Source of the DNA: Bartonella koehlerae C-29
Lineage (GTDB): Bacteria > Pseudomonadota > Alphaproteobacteria > Rhizobiales > Rhizobiaceae
Direction of reading: 5' to 3'
DNA: 64,000 bases
NCBI RefSeq assembly: GCF_000706625.1
Contig: NZ_KL407334.1
Location: forward strand, 1,135,712 to 1,199,711
Numbering within the stretch: position 1 is the stretch's first letter; every line of letters begins with the position of its first letter. The position numbers and the translations under genes were made by a program. This document shows, one piece after another, positions 19,178 to 29,251 of the stretch. The notes under the pieces were generated by a model. It did no database searches and was not told the origin of the DNA. It saw nothing but the letters and a program-made list of their open reading frames with translations.

Positions 19178-20323
19178 TCACCTTTTTTTCTTATTCACAA
19201 TTTGAGAAAAAAACAATAAAAAATCACCAATATCTTTAGAAGTTGTACACCGTCCTGTTGAAATGCGAATTGCACCATTTGGAATATGATATCCCATTGC
19301 CTCTAAGACGCGGCTTTGTTTTACTTTTCCTGAAGAGCAAGCAGAACCTGATGATACAGAAAATCCTGCCAAATCAAAACTAATTTGCAGAGTTTCAGCT
19401 TTTATATCGGGTACAGTGAAATAAGTTGTATTTGGTAAACGTTGAGCTCCTTTACCAAAAATTTCAATATCACAACACATTTTCTGTATTCCATCTTCTA
19501 ATTTATTACGTAAATAGAGTAGTTGCTTTATCTCTTCTTGGCTGTAACAATCAGCTATTGCTGCCCCAAAAGCAGCAATAAGCGGCACTGCTTCTGTTCC
19601 TCCACGTAAACCTTTTTCTTGCCCTCCTCCCACAATAAGAGGATGTGGCATCAAAAGGTTCCCGCATGAAACAATAGCACCAATTCCTTTAGGTCCGCCG
19701 ATTTTATGTCCAGACAGTATAAAAAAATCTCCTCCCATCTGATGAATATCAACAAAACTTTTATCTACATATTGTGTCAAGTCAACAATAAGAACGCCTT
19801 CATAATCCCTCACAATGGCAGCTATTTCTTTTATTCGTTGAATAACACCCGTTTCACCATTTGCGGCTTGAATAGCAACAAGAGGAAGCCCCTTTATTTT
19901 ATCATGAAGGCGTAAAAGAGAGACTAATTCATCTTGTTGAATAAGCCCATCTTGATTAACAGCAACTATACTGATGAATTCTTTAGGGAAACGTCCGCCT
20001 TCTGCAATTGATGGATGTTCAGTAGCTCCAATGTAAAGATGAGAAAATTGAATTTTAGAGCTTCCCATGTTATAAAAGGGTGTTAATAAAGTCATGGCTG
20101 CTTCACTTGCGCCAGATGTAAATACAACATGATCTGGATTTGTGTTGAGACTTTTAGCAATTTGTCGACGTGCTTTTTGTAATAAAGCTTTAGCAGCACG
20201 TCCTTCCGTGTGAACAGATGAGGGATTACCAAATATCTCTAAAGATTTCAATAATGCCAACTGTGCCGTCTTCTTAAGCGGTGTTGTCGCGTTATGATCA
20301 AAATATCGACGTTTTACAACCAT
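19178..20323 (-). CDS. Cysteine desulfurase, NifS/IscS-like
   Basis: A second PLP cysteine desulfurase heading the SUF cluster, as in other Rhizobiales. The start block is RYFDHNATTPLKK, the PLP lysine is in LSGHKIGGPKGIGAIV, and the catalytic cysteine is in SSGSACSSGKVKQSRVLEAMG, the group I arrangement (unlike the SufS downstream). ATG 20323 is preferred over a TTG at 20335. No ribosome binding site is clear for either. It could serve the SUF machine or tRNA thiolation; sequence does not decide. Confidence 0.9.
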   Translation of the reverse strand: MVVKRRYFDHNATTPLKKTAQLALLKSLEIFGNPSSVHTEGRAAKALLQKARRQIAKSLNTNPDHVVFTSGASEAAMTLLTPFYNMGSSKIQFSHLYIGATEHPSIAEGGRFPKEFISIVAVNQDGLIQQDELVSLLRLHDKIKGLPLVAIQAANGETGVIQRIKEIAAIVRDYEGVLIVDLTQYVDKSFVDIHQMGGDFFILSGHKIGGPKGIGAIVSCGNLLMPHPLIVGGGQEKGLRGGTEAVPLIAAFGAAIADCYSQEEIKQLLYLRNKLEDGIQKMCCDIEIFGKGAQRLPNTTYFTVPDIKAETLQISFDLAGFSVSSGSACSSGKVKQSRVLEAMGYHIPNGAIRISTGRCTTSKDIGDFLLFFSQIVNKKKR

Positions 20324-20514
20324 TTTACATCGCAATCATTAATCTTTAAGAATTGATTTTTAAAAAGTAGTGCAATTTTCTTGAAAAATACACCAAAAAC
20401 AGAATATCTAACGGTTCATGAAAACGAAATGAATATATTAAAGTAGATATAAAGTAGACGAAGAATAATAAACCAAGGTTAATGAAAGCCTTTATAGCAT
20501 TTAAGGAGCATTTG

Positions 20515-21195
20515 ATGCCAGAAATTATTTTTAATGGTCCCGCAGGTCGGCTTGAAGGACGTTATCAACCGTCACAACAAAAAAATGCACCAATTGCCAT
20601 TATTTTGCATCCTCATCCTCAATTTGGTGGAACGATGAATAATAAGATTGTTTATGACCTCTTCTATATGTTTCAACAACGCGGTTTTACCACATTACGT
20701 TTTAATTTTCGTGGTATTGGTCGCAGTCAAGGCGAGTTTGATTATGGAATAGGAGAGCTTTCAGATGCCGCTGCTGCACTCGATTGGGTACAAACACAAC
20801 ATCCTGATTCTAAAAATTGCTGGGTCGCTGGATATTCATTTGGTGCTTGGATTGGTATGCAACTTTTAATGCGCAGGCCAGAAATTGAGAGCTTTATATC
20901 TGTTGCTCCTCAACCTAATATTTATGACTTTTCATTTCTTGCTCCTTGTCCCTCCTCTGGGCTTATTATTCACGGTGACATCGATAGGGTCGCACCATCA
21001 AAAGATGTTCAAACGCTTGTCGATAAATTAAAAACGCAAAAAGGCATTACCATTACACAAGAAATACTAGAAGGTGCTAACCACTTTTTTAGCGGGTGTA
21101 ATCAGGAACTTATTGAACGATGTGCACAATATTTGGATAATCATATTGCAAGTGAGCTCCTCACTTCTCCACCTGAAATACTTTCACTTACTTAA
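20515..21195 (+). CDS. Alpha/beta hydrolase
   Basis: A cytoplasmic alpha/beta-fold hydrolase of about 226 residues with unknown substrate. The oxyanion region is ILHPHPQFGGTMNNK, the nucleophile elbow GYSFGAW, the acid in HGDIDRVAP and the histidine in GANHFFSG, so the Ser-Asp-His triad is complete. The start at 20515 has an AAGGAG Shine-Dalgarno seven bases upstream and fits the conserved MPEIIFNGPAGRLEG. An in-frame ATG at 20482 lacks this support. It is divergent from the cysteine desulfurase gene. Confidence 0.88.
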   Translation: MPEIIFNGPAGRLEGRYQPSQQKNAPIAIILHPHPQFGGTMNNKIVYDLFYMFQQRGFTTLRFNFRGIGRSQGEFDYGIGELSDAAAALDWVQTQHPDSKNCWVAGYSFGAWIGMQLLMRRPEIESFISVAPQPNIYDFSFLAPCPSSGLIIHGDIDRVAPSKDVQTLVDKLKTQKGITITQEILEGANHFFSGCNQELIERCAQYLDNHIASELLTSPPEILSLT

Positions 21196-21415
21196 AAATG
21201 TTAGAAATTAAAAAATATTCTTATAACAGATATGCTGCTTATTCTTTGCGTTTTTTCAAAGTTTTCCTCCTATTTATCTCTAAAGGTAAAAAATAATCTC
21301 TGTGTTATAAGCAATATTTTCCATTCTCTTGTGATATATACATTATCTATGCTAGAGAAAATGCATAAATGATCTATTCTATAAAAAATGCAATATTCAT
21401 CAGGAAATAAAATCT

Positions 21416-22669
21416 GTGCTTGCTTTTAAATCTGATTTTTTAAATACTATGAGCGAACGTGGTTTTATCCACCAAATTTCCGATGAAAAGGGTTTAGATG
21501 CTCTTTTTTCAAAAGAAGTTGTTAGTGCCTATATTGGATTTGATCCTACAGCTTCAAGTCTCCATGCTGGCAATCTTCTTCAAATTATGATGCTTTATTG
21601 GTTACAAAAAACCGGTCATCGACCTATTGCTTTGATGGGGGGAGGAACAGGATTAATCGGTGATCCTTCCTTTAAGGATAAAGCGCGACGTCTTCTGACA
21701 CAAGATGATATCGCTGAAAACATTGCTGGTATTAAAAAGGTATTTTCTCGCTATTTAACATTCGGTGAGAGAGAAACCGATGCATGCATTGTTAATAATG
21801 CTGAATGGCTGAGCACTTTAAATTACTTAGAATTTTTGCGTGATGTAGGAAAGCATTTTTCCGTTAACCGTATGTTGTCATTTGATTCTGTCAGACTGAG
21901 ACTTGAACGCGAACATTCTTTATCATTTTTAGAGTTTAATTATATGATCTTGCAAGCTTATGATTTTGTTGAACTTTATAAGCGTTATGGGCTCCGTATG
22001 CAAATGGGTGGCTCTGATCAATGGGGTAATATTATCAACGGGATTGAACTAGGACATCGCTTAGGAACACCACAGTTATATGCTCTTACTTCACCATTAC
22101 TGACAACTTCTTCCGGTGCAAAAATGGGTAAGTCATTGAATGGAGCTATATGGCTTAATGCTGATATGCTTTCACCTTATCAATTTTGGCAATATTGGCG
22201 AAACATAGAAGATGCTGATGTCACACGATTTTTAAAGCTTTATACACCATTGCCAATGGACGAAATTCTTAAACTTTCTGCATTACAAGAGACTGAAATT
22301 AATGAAGCAAAGAAAATTCTTGCAACAGAAATTACAGCAATGTTACACGGACGCGATTTTGCAAATGCAGCAGCAAAAACTGCGCGGAAAACTTTTGAAG
22401 AAAGAACACTTGGAGAAAATCTTCCAACTGTTGAAATTAACGCCACAGACTTAAAAACGGGTACTGGATTGCTGATTCTTTTAGTACAAGCAGGACTCGC
22501 TAAATCGAACAGTGAAGCACGCCGACATATTCAAGGTGGAGGAGTTCGTGTCAATGATCACATTATTGAGGATGAAACGCATCTTATTCGTGAAGAAGAT
22601 ATCAATGCACAAGGAATTATTAAACTTTCCTTCGGTAAGAAAAAACATGTTTTGATAAAACCGCTCTAA
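21416..22669 (+). CDS. tyrS: Tyrosyl-tRNA synthetase
   Basis: Class I synthetase that charges tRNA-Tyr. It has the Rossmann core with the HIGH-equivalent SLHAGN, the tyrosine pocket QAYDFVELY and [10 protein letters not shown], the KMSKS-equivalent KMGKS, and a C-terminal S4 RNA-binding domain ([18 protein letters not shown]). GTG 21416 preceded by AGGA is chosen because the resulting N-terminus ([17 protein letters not shown]) matches the family. Length is 417 residues. Confidence 0.97.
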   Translation: MLAFKSDFLNTMSERGFIHQISDEKGLDALFSKEVVSAYIGFDPTASSLHAGNLLQIMMLYWLQKTGHRPIALMGGGTGLIGDPSFKDKARRLLTQDDIAENIAGIKKVFSRYLTFGERETDACIVNNAEWLSTLNYLEFLRDVGKHFSVNRMLSFDSVRLRLEREHSLSFLEFNYMILQAYDFVELYKRYGLRMQMGGSDQWGNIINGIELGHRLGTPQLYALTSPLLTTSSGAKMGKSLNGAIWLNADMLSPYQFWQYWRNIEDADVTRFLKLYTPLPMDEILKLSALQETEINEAKKILATEITAMLHGRDFANAAAKTARKTFEERTLGENLPTVEINATDLKTGTGLLILLVQAGLAKSNSEARRHIQGGGVRVNDHIIEDETHLIREEDINAQGIIKLSFGKKKHVLIKPL

Positions 22670-22911
22670 TCTCTTTGTTATTTTCTGCACTCATTTTATA
22701 ACTTTTTACGTTGCTTTGATGTGCAAGGCTTGTGCTTCTGATAGCTAACTTCATTCATTATACTATAATGCGCCCTTTACGATAAATGATAATTCTCCAA
22801 AATAGTTATATTCTAGAGAGTTGAAGAATAATTTTTATGATTTTATTCTCTTATTTCATGATTCTATGTATTCTCATATGCAATGCTTACGCAAAAAAGA
22901 AAGGCTCAACA

Positions 22912-23400
22912 ATGACAAGACAAATGAAAGGCACTCCAGCACCTGATTTCAATTTGCCACGCGATGGAGGAGGTAAATTATGCCTTTCTGATTTTCAAGG
23001 AAAAATGGTTGTTTTATATTTTTATCCGAAAGATGACACCAGTGGCTGCACAAGTGAAGCCATTGATTTTACGCGACTAAAGACAAAATTTGATGAAATC
23101 GGGGTTGTTATTATTGGGATGTCCCCGGACAATGTTAAAAAACATGATAAATTTAAAACAAAACACGCGCTTGATATTATCCTTGTTTCTGATGAAGAAA
23201 AAACAACGCTTGAGAATTATGGCGTTTGGATTGAAAAAAGCATGTATGGGCGAAAATATATGGGCGTTGAACGAAGCACTTTTTTAATTGATCCAACTGG
23301 AATAATATCTGAAGAATGGCGCAAAGTTAGCGTATCTGGACACGCCGAAAGTGTTTTAGCTGCTGCTACAGTTTTACATCGTAATAGCTTGTCAATTTAG
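22912..23400 (+). CDS. bcp: Thiol peroxidase, Bcp/PrxQ-type peroxiredoxin
   Basis: Reduces hydroperoxides using an active-site cysteine and thioredoxin. The peroxidatic cysteine is in DDTSGCTSEAIDF; the resolving cysteine found five residues later in many Bcp proteins is absent (Ala-Ile there). About 162 residues from ATG 22912, which matches the family start (GTPAPDFNLPRDGGG). The frame is open to ATG 22837, giving 25 extra, strongly hydrophobic residues that look like a signal peptide, so the true start and location are open. Confidence 0.9.
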   Translation: MTRQMKGTPAPDFNLPRDGGGKLCLSDFQGKMVVLYFYPKDDTSGCTSEAIDFTRLKTKFDEIGVVIIGMSPDNVKKHDKFKTKHALDIILVSDEEKTTLENYGVWIEKSMYGRKYMGVERSTFLIDPTGIISEEWRKVSVSGHAESVLAAATVLHRNSLSI

Positions 23401-23525
23401 TAACGCGATGCCTCCATAAAAAAGAAAACTCTCCTCCAATTGGTTTTCAATTGGTAAACTGGACTAACAGGATGAAGAACCGACTAAGCAAACAACCTAT
23501 AAAAGTTAAGAAAGATTATGTCTGA

Positions 23526-24654
23526 TTAATCAATATCCTCAATTTCTCGACCTTTCCCGTAGATTCGTCGAGCAAGTGCAGCTTCTATAAAGGAATCTAA
23601 ATTGCCATTAAGTACGGATTGGGGATCAGTATTTTCAACACCTGTGCGCAAATCTTTGACAAGTTGATAAGGCTGAAGAACATACGATCTAATTTGATGC
23701 CCCCACCCGATTTCTGTCTTAGAAGCTTCAACAGCATTTGTTTTTTCTTCTTTCTTTTTGAGCTCTTCTTCATAAAGTCTTGCACGCAACATAGACCACG
23801 CAGTTGCTCGATTTTTGTGCTGAGAACGCTCTGTTTGACATTGAACAACAATACCTGTTTTCATATGTGTGATGCGAACTGCAGAATCTGTTGTATTGAC
23901 ATGTTGTCCTCCAGCTCCTGATGCACGATATGTATCAATACGAACATCTGCCTCTGAAACATCAATTTCAATATTATCATCAATAACTGGGTAGATCCAA
24001 ATGCTTGCGAAAGAAGTATGACGTTTCGCATTTGAATCAAACGGCGAAATGCGTACCAAACGATGTACACCTGATTCCGTCTTCAACATACCATACGCAT
24101 TATGCCCTTTTACGAGAAGAGTCGCTGATTTTATTCCTGCTTCTTCCCCATCATGAATTTCTAAGATTTCAACCTTCATTTTATGCTGTTCAGCCCAGCG
24201 CATATACATGCGTAACAGCATAGAAGCCCAGTCTTGGCTTTCCGTACCTCCCGCACCAGCATGCACTTCTAGATAAGTATCATTCTGATCGGCTTCTCCT
24301 GAAAGAAGCACATCAATTTGTCTTTTATCTATTTCACTCTTAAGATTACGTATTGAATTTTCTGCATCCGTGATGATTTCGATATCACTTTCTTCTTCGC
24401 CCATTGCGATTAACTCAATGCACTCTTCAAGTGTTTTTGTAAATGATCGAATTACATTAATTGAATTATCAAGATGCTGACGCTCACGCATCATATCTTG
24501 CGCTTGTTGTGCATTATACCAAAGTGTTGGATCTTCTGCTTTTTGATTGAGATATTCGAGACGTTTTAGTGATTGATCCCAGTCAAAGATGCCCCCTTAG
24601 TAACTTAATTGCTTGTTGGATTTCATCGACTAATGTTTCTATTTCTGCTCGCAT
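23526..24654 (-). CDS. prfB: Peptide chain release factor 2, with programmed +1 frameshift
   Basis: Recognises UGA and UAA stop codons and triggers peptide release. Translation begins at ATG 24654 (MRAEIETLVDEIQQAIKLL), reads 23 codons and meets an in-frame TGA at 24585-24583. The site AGGGGG-CAT-CTT-TGA-C matches the classical RF2 frameshift signal: Shine-Dalgarno-like AGGGGG, then slippery CTT. Reading resumes in +1 at GAC (24584) and continues 352 codons. Domain evidence: the SPF anticodon-like motif in VRISPFDSNAKRH and the catalytic GGQ in SGAGGQHVNTTDSA. Total about 375 residues. The site gives autoregulation by RF2 level. Confidence 0.96.
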
Positions 24655-24845
24655 AATTTAAATACCATAGTTTTTATTTTAAGATTATTTTGAGTTATAT
24701 AAATCTTAGCATTTTTACAAATTCAATAATGGTCATAACAAGACACCCGCATAGCTTCATTAATTTCTTTACTGTAGCTATACTGCAAAAAAACAGATAA
24801 AAATTATTTCTCTCTACAAGTTATCTCAAAAAAGATACTCACTGA

Positions 24846-27314
24846 TTAATACAACCCACCCATACCACTTTCAAGAGCCTTGTTGACCTGTGGAGAAGTC
24901 GTTATTGAAGGAACACCATCTTGAAAAGAGTTTGTACTCCCGATAACTTGATATATATCAGCAGGTCCAGTTCCTGGTTTAAAGGCTTCTATAATGACAT
25001 CGCGATCTCCTACTTCAGCAAGCATACCTGTCTTACGATTAATCGGCATTAAAATCATACCTTCTGGCATTTTAAATGGTACATCTGGCTTTCCTTTCAA
25101 AGCCCCTGCAATAAACTCACCGAAAATAGGTGCTGCCAGTGAACTTCCTGTTCTATTGTATCCTAGCGGTGCTGGTTGATCGTAACCGACAAAAATACCA
25201 ACAACAAGATCAGGAGTAAATCCCATAAACCATACATCTTTAGAATCATTGGTTGTCCCTGTTTTAGCTGCAATATGTCGATTGAGGAAGCGTAAACGCC
25301 CAGCTGTACCGCGCTGAATAACTCCCTCCATCATTGATGTAATCTGATAAGCTGTCATAGGATCAAGAACTTGATCTCGCTCATCAGTTAATGTGGGTTC
25401 ACTTTGATTATCCCATAATTGAGCATTACAATTTTCACAAAGACGATCATCATGACGGTAAATTGTTTTTCCATAACGATCTTGAATTCTGTCTATTAAA
25501 GAAGGATTAATAGAACGTCCCCCATTGGCTATCACTGAATAAGCTGTAACCATCCGTAGAACTGTTGTTTCAGCAGCCCCTAAAGCCATGGGAAGATAAG
25601 GTTGTAATTTATCTACGATACCAAAACGCTCTGCATATTCAGCGACAAGAGGCATTCCCATATCATTGGCAAGCCGTATCGTCATAAGATTACGAGAGTA
25701 TTCAATGCCATAACGCAACGTCGAAGGTCCCGCAAAGGTGCCACCATAATTTTTAGGTTGCCAAACCTCACCATTATATTGACGAATTTCGATAGGACCA
25801 TCTAAAACAACGGATGCTGGTGTATATCCATTATCAAGTGCGGCTGCATATACGAAAGGCTTGAAAGCAGAACCAGGTTGACGATAGGCTTGTGTTGCTC
25901 GATTAAATTCAGATGCTGCAAAAGAAAATCCTCCCACCATCGCGAGAACACGCCCTGTATGAGGTTCCATAGCCACAATTGCACCTTCAACCTTTGGGAT
26001 TTGTTGTAAACGATAAGCATTATCCGTATTTGATACTTTCTCAACAAAAACTACATCTCCAACTTGCAGGACATGAGATAAATTTTGAACAGTTTTTCGA
26101 TAGCCATTTTCTTTAACAATATGTAATGCCCATTTTGAATCGGCTTCAGACAAAACAGCAATTTCCCGCTTTGTTGATAATAAACCTGACGCTTCATGCT
26201 GTGGCTGTAAACCAATCTCCACTTTATTAGCGTTAGCAGAAAGAACAACAGCTAAACGCCATTCAGGGATATCACTTAATCCAGCTATATTTGCGAGTTC
26301 TATACCCCAATCATCTTTCTTATTAATATGCCCGTAAACTCCGCGCCATCCTTGTGAATGATCAAATTTAATTAATCCATTGTGCAAAGCACGCCTCGCA
26401 ATAAGTTGCAAATGCGGATCAAGCGTTGTACGAATTGAAAGTCCACCTTCATAAAGCGTTTTAGTTCCATAACGGTGCATTAAACGGCGCCGCACTTCTT
26501 CAGTAAAATAGTCAGCAGCAAAAACGTAGTTCTCGCTTCTCCGTACTGTAACTCCTAACGGTTTTGCTTTAGCTTCTTCACCTTGTTCACGTGTTACATA
26601 TCCATTTGCAACCATCCGATCTATAACCCAATTGCGTCGATTAATAGCCCGCTGTGTATTCTTAAATGGATCATAATTTGCTGGACCTTTTGGAAGAGCA
26701 GCCAAATAAGCGCACTGCTCTAAGGTAAGATCATTAACGGATTTATTGAAATAGGTCAAAGATGCTGCTGCGATACCATAAGTACTACGACCAAGATAAA
26801 TTTCATTGAGATAAAGTTCGAGAATATGATCTTTCGAGTAAGTCTTTTCAATACGCATCGCCAGGATAGCTTCCTTTAATTTACGCTCTAACGTTGCATC
26901 TGAGCTTAAAAGAAAGTTTTTAGCGACTTGTTGTGTAATGGTTGATGCTCCTTCCGGACGTTTTCCAGAACCAATATTGCGGATATTATTAAGCAAAGCT
27001 CTAGAAAGCCCTTCAGGATCCAAACCAAAATGATGATAAAAATTTTTATCTTCAGCTGAAATAAAAGCGGCTTTAAGAAGCTTTGGTATTGACTGAATTG
27101 GTAAATAGAGGCGACGTTTTGTAGCAAATTCTGCCATAAAGCTCCCATCAGAAGCATGGACGCGAGTCATCACAGGTGGCTCATAGAGCGAAAGAACTTC
27201 ATAATCAGGAAGCACATTTGCCTGATTCTTTGCTATCGCTCCTTGCGTCATTACTCTCCAAAATCCAATTACAACAATAAAACTCAAAAGATATCTAAAA
27301 AAAATTATCATCAA
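24846..27314 (-). CDS. mrcA: Penicillin-binding protein 1A (bifunctional peptidoglycan synthase)
   Basis: Class A PBP that polymerises and cross-links peptidoglycan from the inner membrane. There is one N-terminal membrane segment (residues 2-20). The glycosyltransferase domain has SAEDKNFYHHFGLDPEG (catalytic Glu) and EGASTITQQVAKN. The transpeptidase domain has SxxK in QPGSAFKPFVYAAALD, SxN in EYSRNLMT and KTG in AKTGTTNDSKDVWFMG. All motifs are intact, unlike the carboxypeptidase at the left edge. At 822 residues it is full length. The amiC-mrcA-prfB order is standard in Rhizobiales. Confidence 0.96.
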   Translation of the reverse strand: MMIIFFRYLLSFIVVIGFWRVMTQGAIAKNQANVLPDYEVLSLYEPPVMTRVHASDGSFMAEFATKRRLYLPIQSIPKLLKAAFISAEDKNFYHHFGLDPEGLSRALLNNIRNIGSGKRPEGASTITQQVAKNFLLSSDATLERKLKEAILAMRIEKTYSKDHILELYLNEIYLGRSTYGIAAASLTYFNKSVNDLTLEQCAYLAALPKGPANYDPFKNTQRAINRRNWVIDRMVANGYVTREQGEEAKAKPLGVTVRRSENYVFAADYFTEEVRRRLMHRYGTKTLYEGGLSIRTTLDPHLQLIARRALHNGLIKFDHSQGWRGVYGHINKKDDWGIELANIAGLSDIPEWRLAVVLSANANKVEIGLQPQHEASGLLSTKREIAVLSEADSKWALHIVKENGYRKTVQNLSHVLQVGDVVFVEKVSNTDNAYRLQQIPKVEGAIVAMEPHTGRVLAMVGGFSFAASEFNRATQAYRQPGSAFKPFVYAAALDNGYTPASVVLDGPIEIRQYNGEVWQPKNYGGTFAGPSTLRYGIEYSRNLMTIRLANDMGMPLVAEYAERFGIVDKLQPYLPMALGAAETTVLRMVTAYSVIANGGRSINPSLIDRIQDRYGKTIYRHDDRLCENCNAQLWDNQSEPTLTDERDQVLDPMTAYQITSMMEGVIQRGTAGRLRFLNRHIAAKTGTTNDSKDVWFMGFTPDLVVGIFVGYDQPAPLGYNRTGSSLAAPIFGEFIAGALKGKPDVPFKMPEGMILMPINRKTGMLAEVGDRDVIIEAFKPGTGPADIYQVIGSTNSFQDGVPSITTSPQVNKALESGMGGLY

Positions 27315-27340
27315 AACGCTGTCGCTTTCTTTAAGAATGA

Positions 27341-27380
27341 ATAAAAAAACACATCACCTCACCGACAACAAGGTGATATG
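27341..27380 (-). terminator. Intrinsic terminator between amidase and mrcA genes
   Basis: Read on the minus strand, ATCACCT (complement of 27371-27377) pairs with AGGTGAT (complement of 27353-27359) around an 11-nt loop, followed by GTG and a run of seven T. The position, 85 bp past the amidase stop, fits termination of that gene ahead of mrcA. Confidence 0.55.
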
Positions 27381-27464
27381 ACACGTACTTGAGAAAAAAA
27401 ACTGTTTTCCATCTTCTAATATTATACTATAAAATTACATTTAATACTCTATTTCCTTCCCCAT

Positions 27465-28700
27465 TTAAAGAGGCTGCATCATTTTCTGTTTATACTCAGC
27501 GAATTGACGAATAGAATAAGCAATAGAGGTAGCTATTTGTTTTCTCCATTGGGGGTTGTTTAATAATTTTTCATCCTCTTTATTTGATAAATAACCTATC
27601 TCTATCAAGACAGAGGGAACATCTGGAGCTTTTAAAACTTGAAAATCAGCGCATCGATGAGGATTATTTATCAAATTGATATGACTCTTTGATAAATTTG
27701 AGATAACACTATTAGCAAAATTAATCGAAAATGCGTGCGTTTCACGTCGAGTCAAATCGAGCAAAATATCTGTCACTTCAAGCGATTCTTCTGCAGGTAA
27801 ACCGTCAAGTAGATCGACCTTATTTTCACTTTCAGCTAAGGATTTCGCAATTGCATCAGATGCTTTGTCCGATATAGTATATACTGTAGCACCACGAAGA
27901 GAATGCACATCAATTGTATCTGCATGAATAGAGATAAAAAGATCAGCAGTAAATTCCTGTGCTTTTTTAACTCTTTCGCTTAATCTTAGAAAGACATCAG
28001 AATCCCGTGTTAATGCAACAATGGTGTGGGGATCTTTTTTTAATTCATCTCGCAATGCGCGTGCAAATGCTAATGTTACATTTTTTTCTAAAATTCCAGT
28101 AACTCCCCGCGCACCACCGTCAATACCACCATGTCCAGGATCAAGGACAACACGAAAATTACGGGGGAGATCTCTCTGTATTTTTGTATTGGAATCAGCT
28201 TTTTGTTGTTTTTTCAATACCTCATCAAACTTTTTTTGTGCGCTTTGAATAATATCAATCAAAAGTTGCCATGAACCATTCTCTAATTTCTGGATTATAT
28301 TTTTTTCAACAACAAAAGCCGTTTTGCTTGTCAAAATAATGCGTGAAGTTTTTATATCAGAAAAACTATAACGCACATCTGAGAGCATATTTGATAATTT
28401 ATTTTGGTTCTTTAAAGATGTGTTTTGCACTGAAAAATCAACGGTAGGTAAATTGATAACCAAACGTGCAGGACGATCAAAAATCTGCAAAAAAACATTT
28501 GGTTCAGCATTAAAAACTGCAATAATACGTGTGCGCTTACTATCACCAATAGTTCGCAAATTGATAAGTTTCAAAGCATCTGCAGCTTGGATATTTGTTT
28601 GGAATATAAAAAAACATAGTACACAGTATGTGAGGTGTAAAATAACACGCCAATAGGCTGATTTCGGCTTTTTTATAAAAAACCCTCTTATCATAAGCAA
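27465..28700 (-). CDS. amiC: N-acetylmuramoyl-L-alanine amidase (AmiC type)
   Basis: Periplasmic zinc amidase that splits septal peptidoglycan during daughter-cell separation. An N-terminal signal or anchor segment (about residues 20-38) precedes an AMIN targeting domain (VFNAEPNVFLQIFDRPARLV region). A linker then leads to the amidase_3 catalytic domain with VVLDPGHGGIDGGARG, LFISIHADTID and SVLIEIGYLSNKEDEKLL, which carry the zinc ligands and catalytic Glu. 411 residues, full length. It is divergent from rne. Confidence 0.93.
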   Translation of the reverse strand: MLMIRGFFIKKPKSAYWRVILHLTYCVLCFFIFQTNIQAADALKLINLRTIGDSKRTRIIAVFNAEPNVFLQIFDRPARLVINLPTVDFSVQNTSLKNQNKLSNMLSDVRYSFSDIKTSRIILTSKTAFVVEKNIIQKLENGSWQLLIDIIQSAQKKFDEVLKKQQKADSNTKIQRDLPRNFRVVLDPGHGGIDGGARGVTGILEKNVTLAFARALRDELKKDPHTIVALTRDSDVFLRLSERVKKAQEFTADLFISIHADTIDVHSLRGATVYTISDKASDAIAKSLAESENKVDLLDGLPAEESLEVTDILLDLTRRETHAFSINFANSVISNLSKSHINLINNPHRCADFQVLKAPDVPSVLIEIGYLSNKEDEKLLNNPQWRKQIATSIAYSIRQFAEYKQKMMQPL

Positions 28701-29251
28701 AATACTCTACATTAACAAAAAACTCGTCTTAGTCTTATCAACAGTGATGCCAACAGATTTAAATTTAAACACTAAAAAACTAAATTAAGGCAATAGAGAC
28801 ATTATAATAGCATATCTTGATATTGTTACTTGCCAAAAGCATGATATCAACATAAAAGAGCATTTGCGCTTTCTGGCCGAATAATAGCCATTTAAATTAT
28901 CTGTAGTCCATATTAAGTTGTCTTTAGAAAATCTGTTGCATATTACAAATTTAGGCTTTTTATAGATGAGAAGTCTTTATGTTAGCTAGGATTGCGTTAT
29001 AAGATTAGTTGGTTCGGGTATCCGAACTTTTTTTAAAATTGTTTTGCCGGAGACTTACAAAAATATGAGTCATACAAAACAGATGGAAATGATGATGAAA
29101 AATACTTTCAGTGCAATTGTGTATCTGCACTTGATCCCCCATCCTGTTTTGCTGGCACCTCCTTTTTATGGCAGACAGCCCGTTATGTTTACGAACAGTC
29201 ATACTGTTCGTTTTAATCAAATTATGCATGTCGCCTTCAGGATTTTAACTT
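28701..29251. other. Intergenic region between amiC and rne, including the rne leader
   Basis: 550 bp with no credible protein gene. It must contain the divergent promoters for amiC (-) and rne (+). An intrinsic terminator on the plus strand lies at 29012-29034, about 220 bp before the rne start. The distal part (29040-29251) is open in a frame overlapping rne, but that frame runs into the RNase E coding region out of phase and is not gene-like. A long structured leader is a known feature of autoregulated RNase E genes in enterobacteria. Confidence 0.6.
29012..29034 (+). terminator. Intrinsic terminator in the rne leader
   Basis: GTTCGG (29012-29017), loop GTAT, CCGAAC (29022-29027), followed by seven T (29028-29034). 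Its position upstream of rne, with no gene before it on this strand, implies either a short RNA ending here or premature termination (attenuation) of rne transcription. Weak promoter-like pairs lie upstream: TTGCAT 28936 with TTTATA 28959, spacing 17; or TTGTCT 28918 with TATTAC 28941, spacing 17. Confidence 0.7.

Noticed and set aside
23436..23454. CCAATTG/CAATTGG hairpin between bcp and prfB as a bidirectional terminator
   Set aside because: Stem of 7 bp with low GC and no adjacent T-tract on either strand; too weak to list as a feature.
24846..27314. Suspicion that PBP1a might also have degenerate catalytic motifs like the carboxypeptidase homologue
   Set aside because: Glycosyltransferase Glu block, SxxK, SxN and KTG motifs are all intact.
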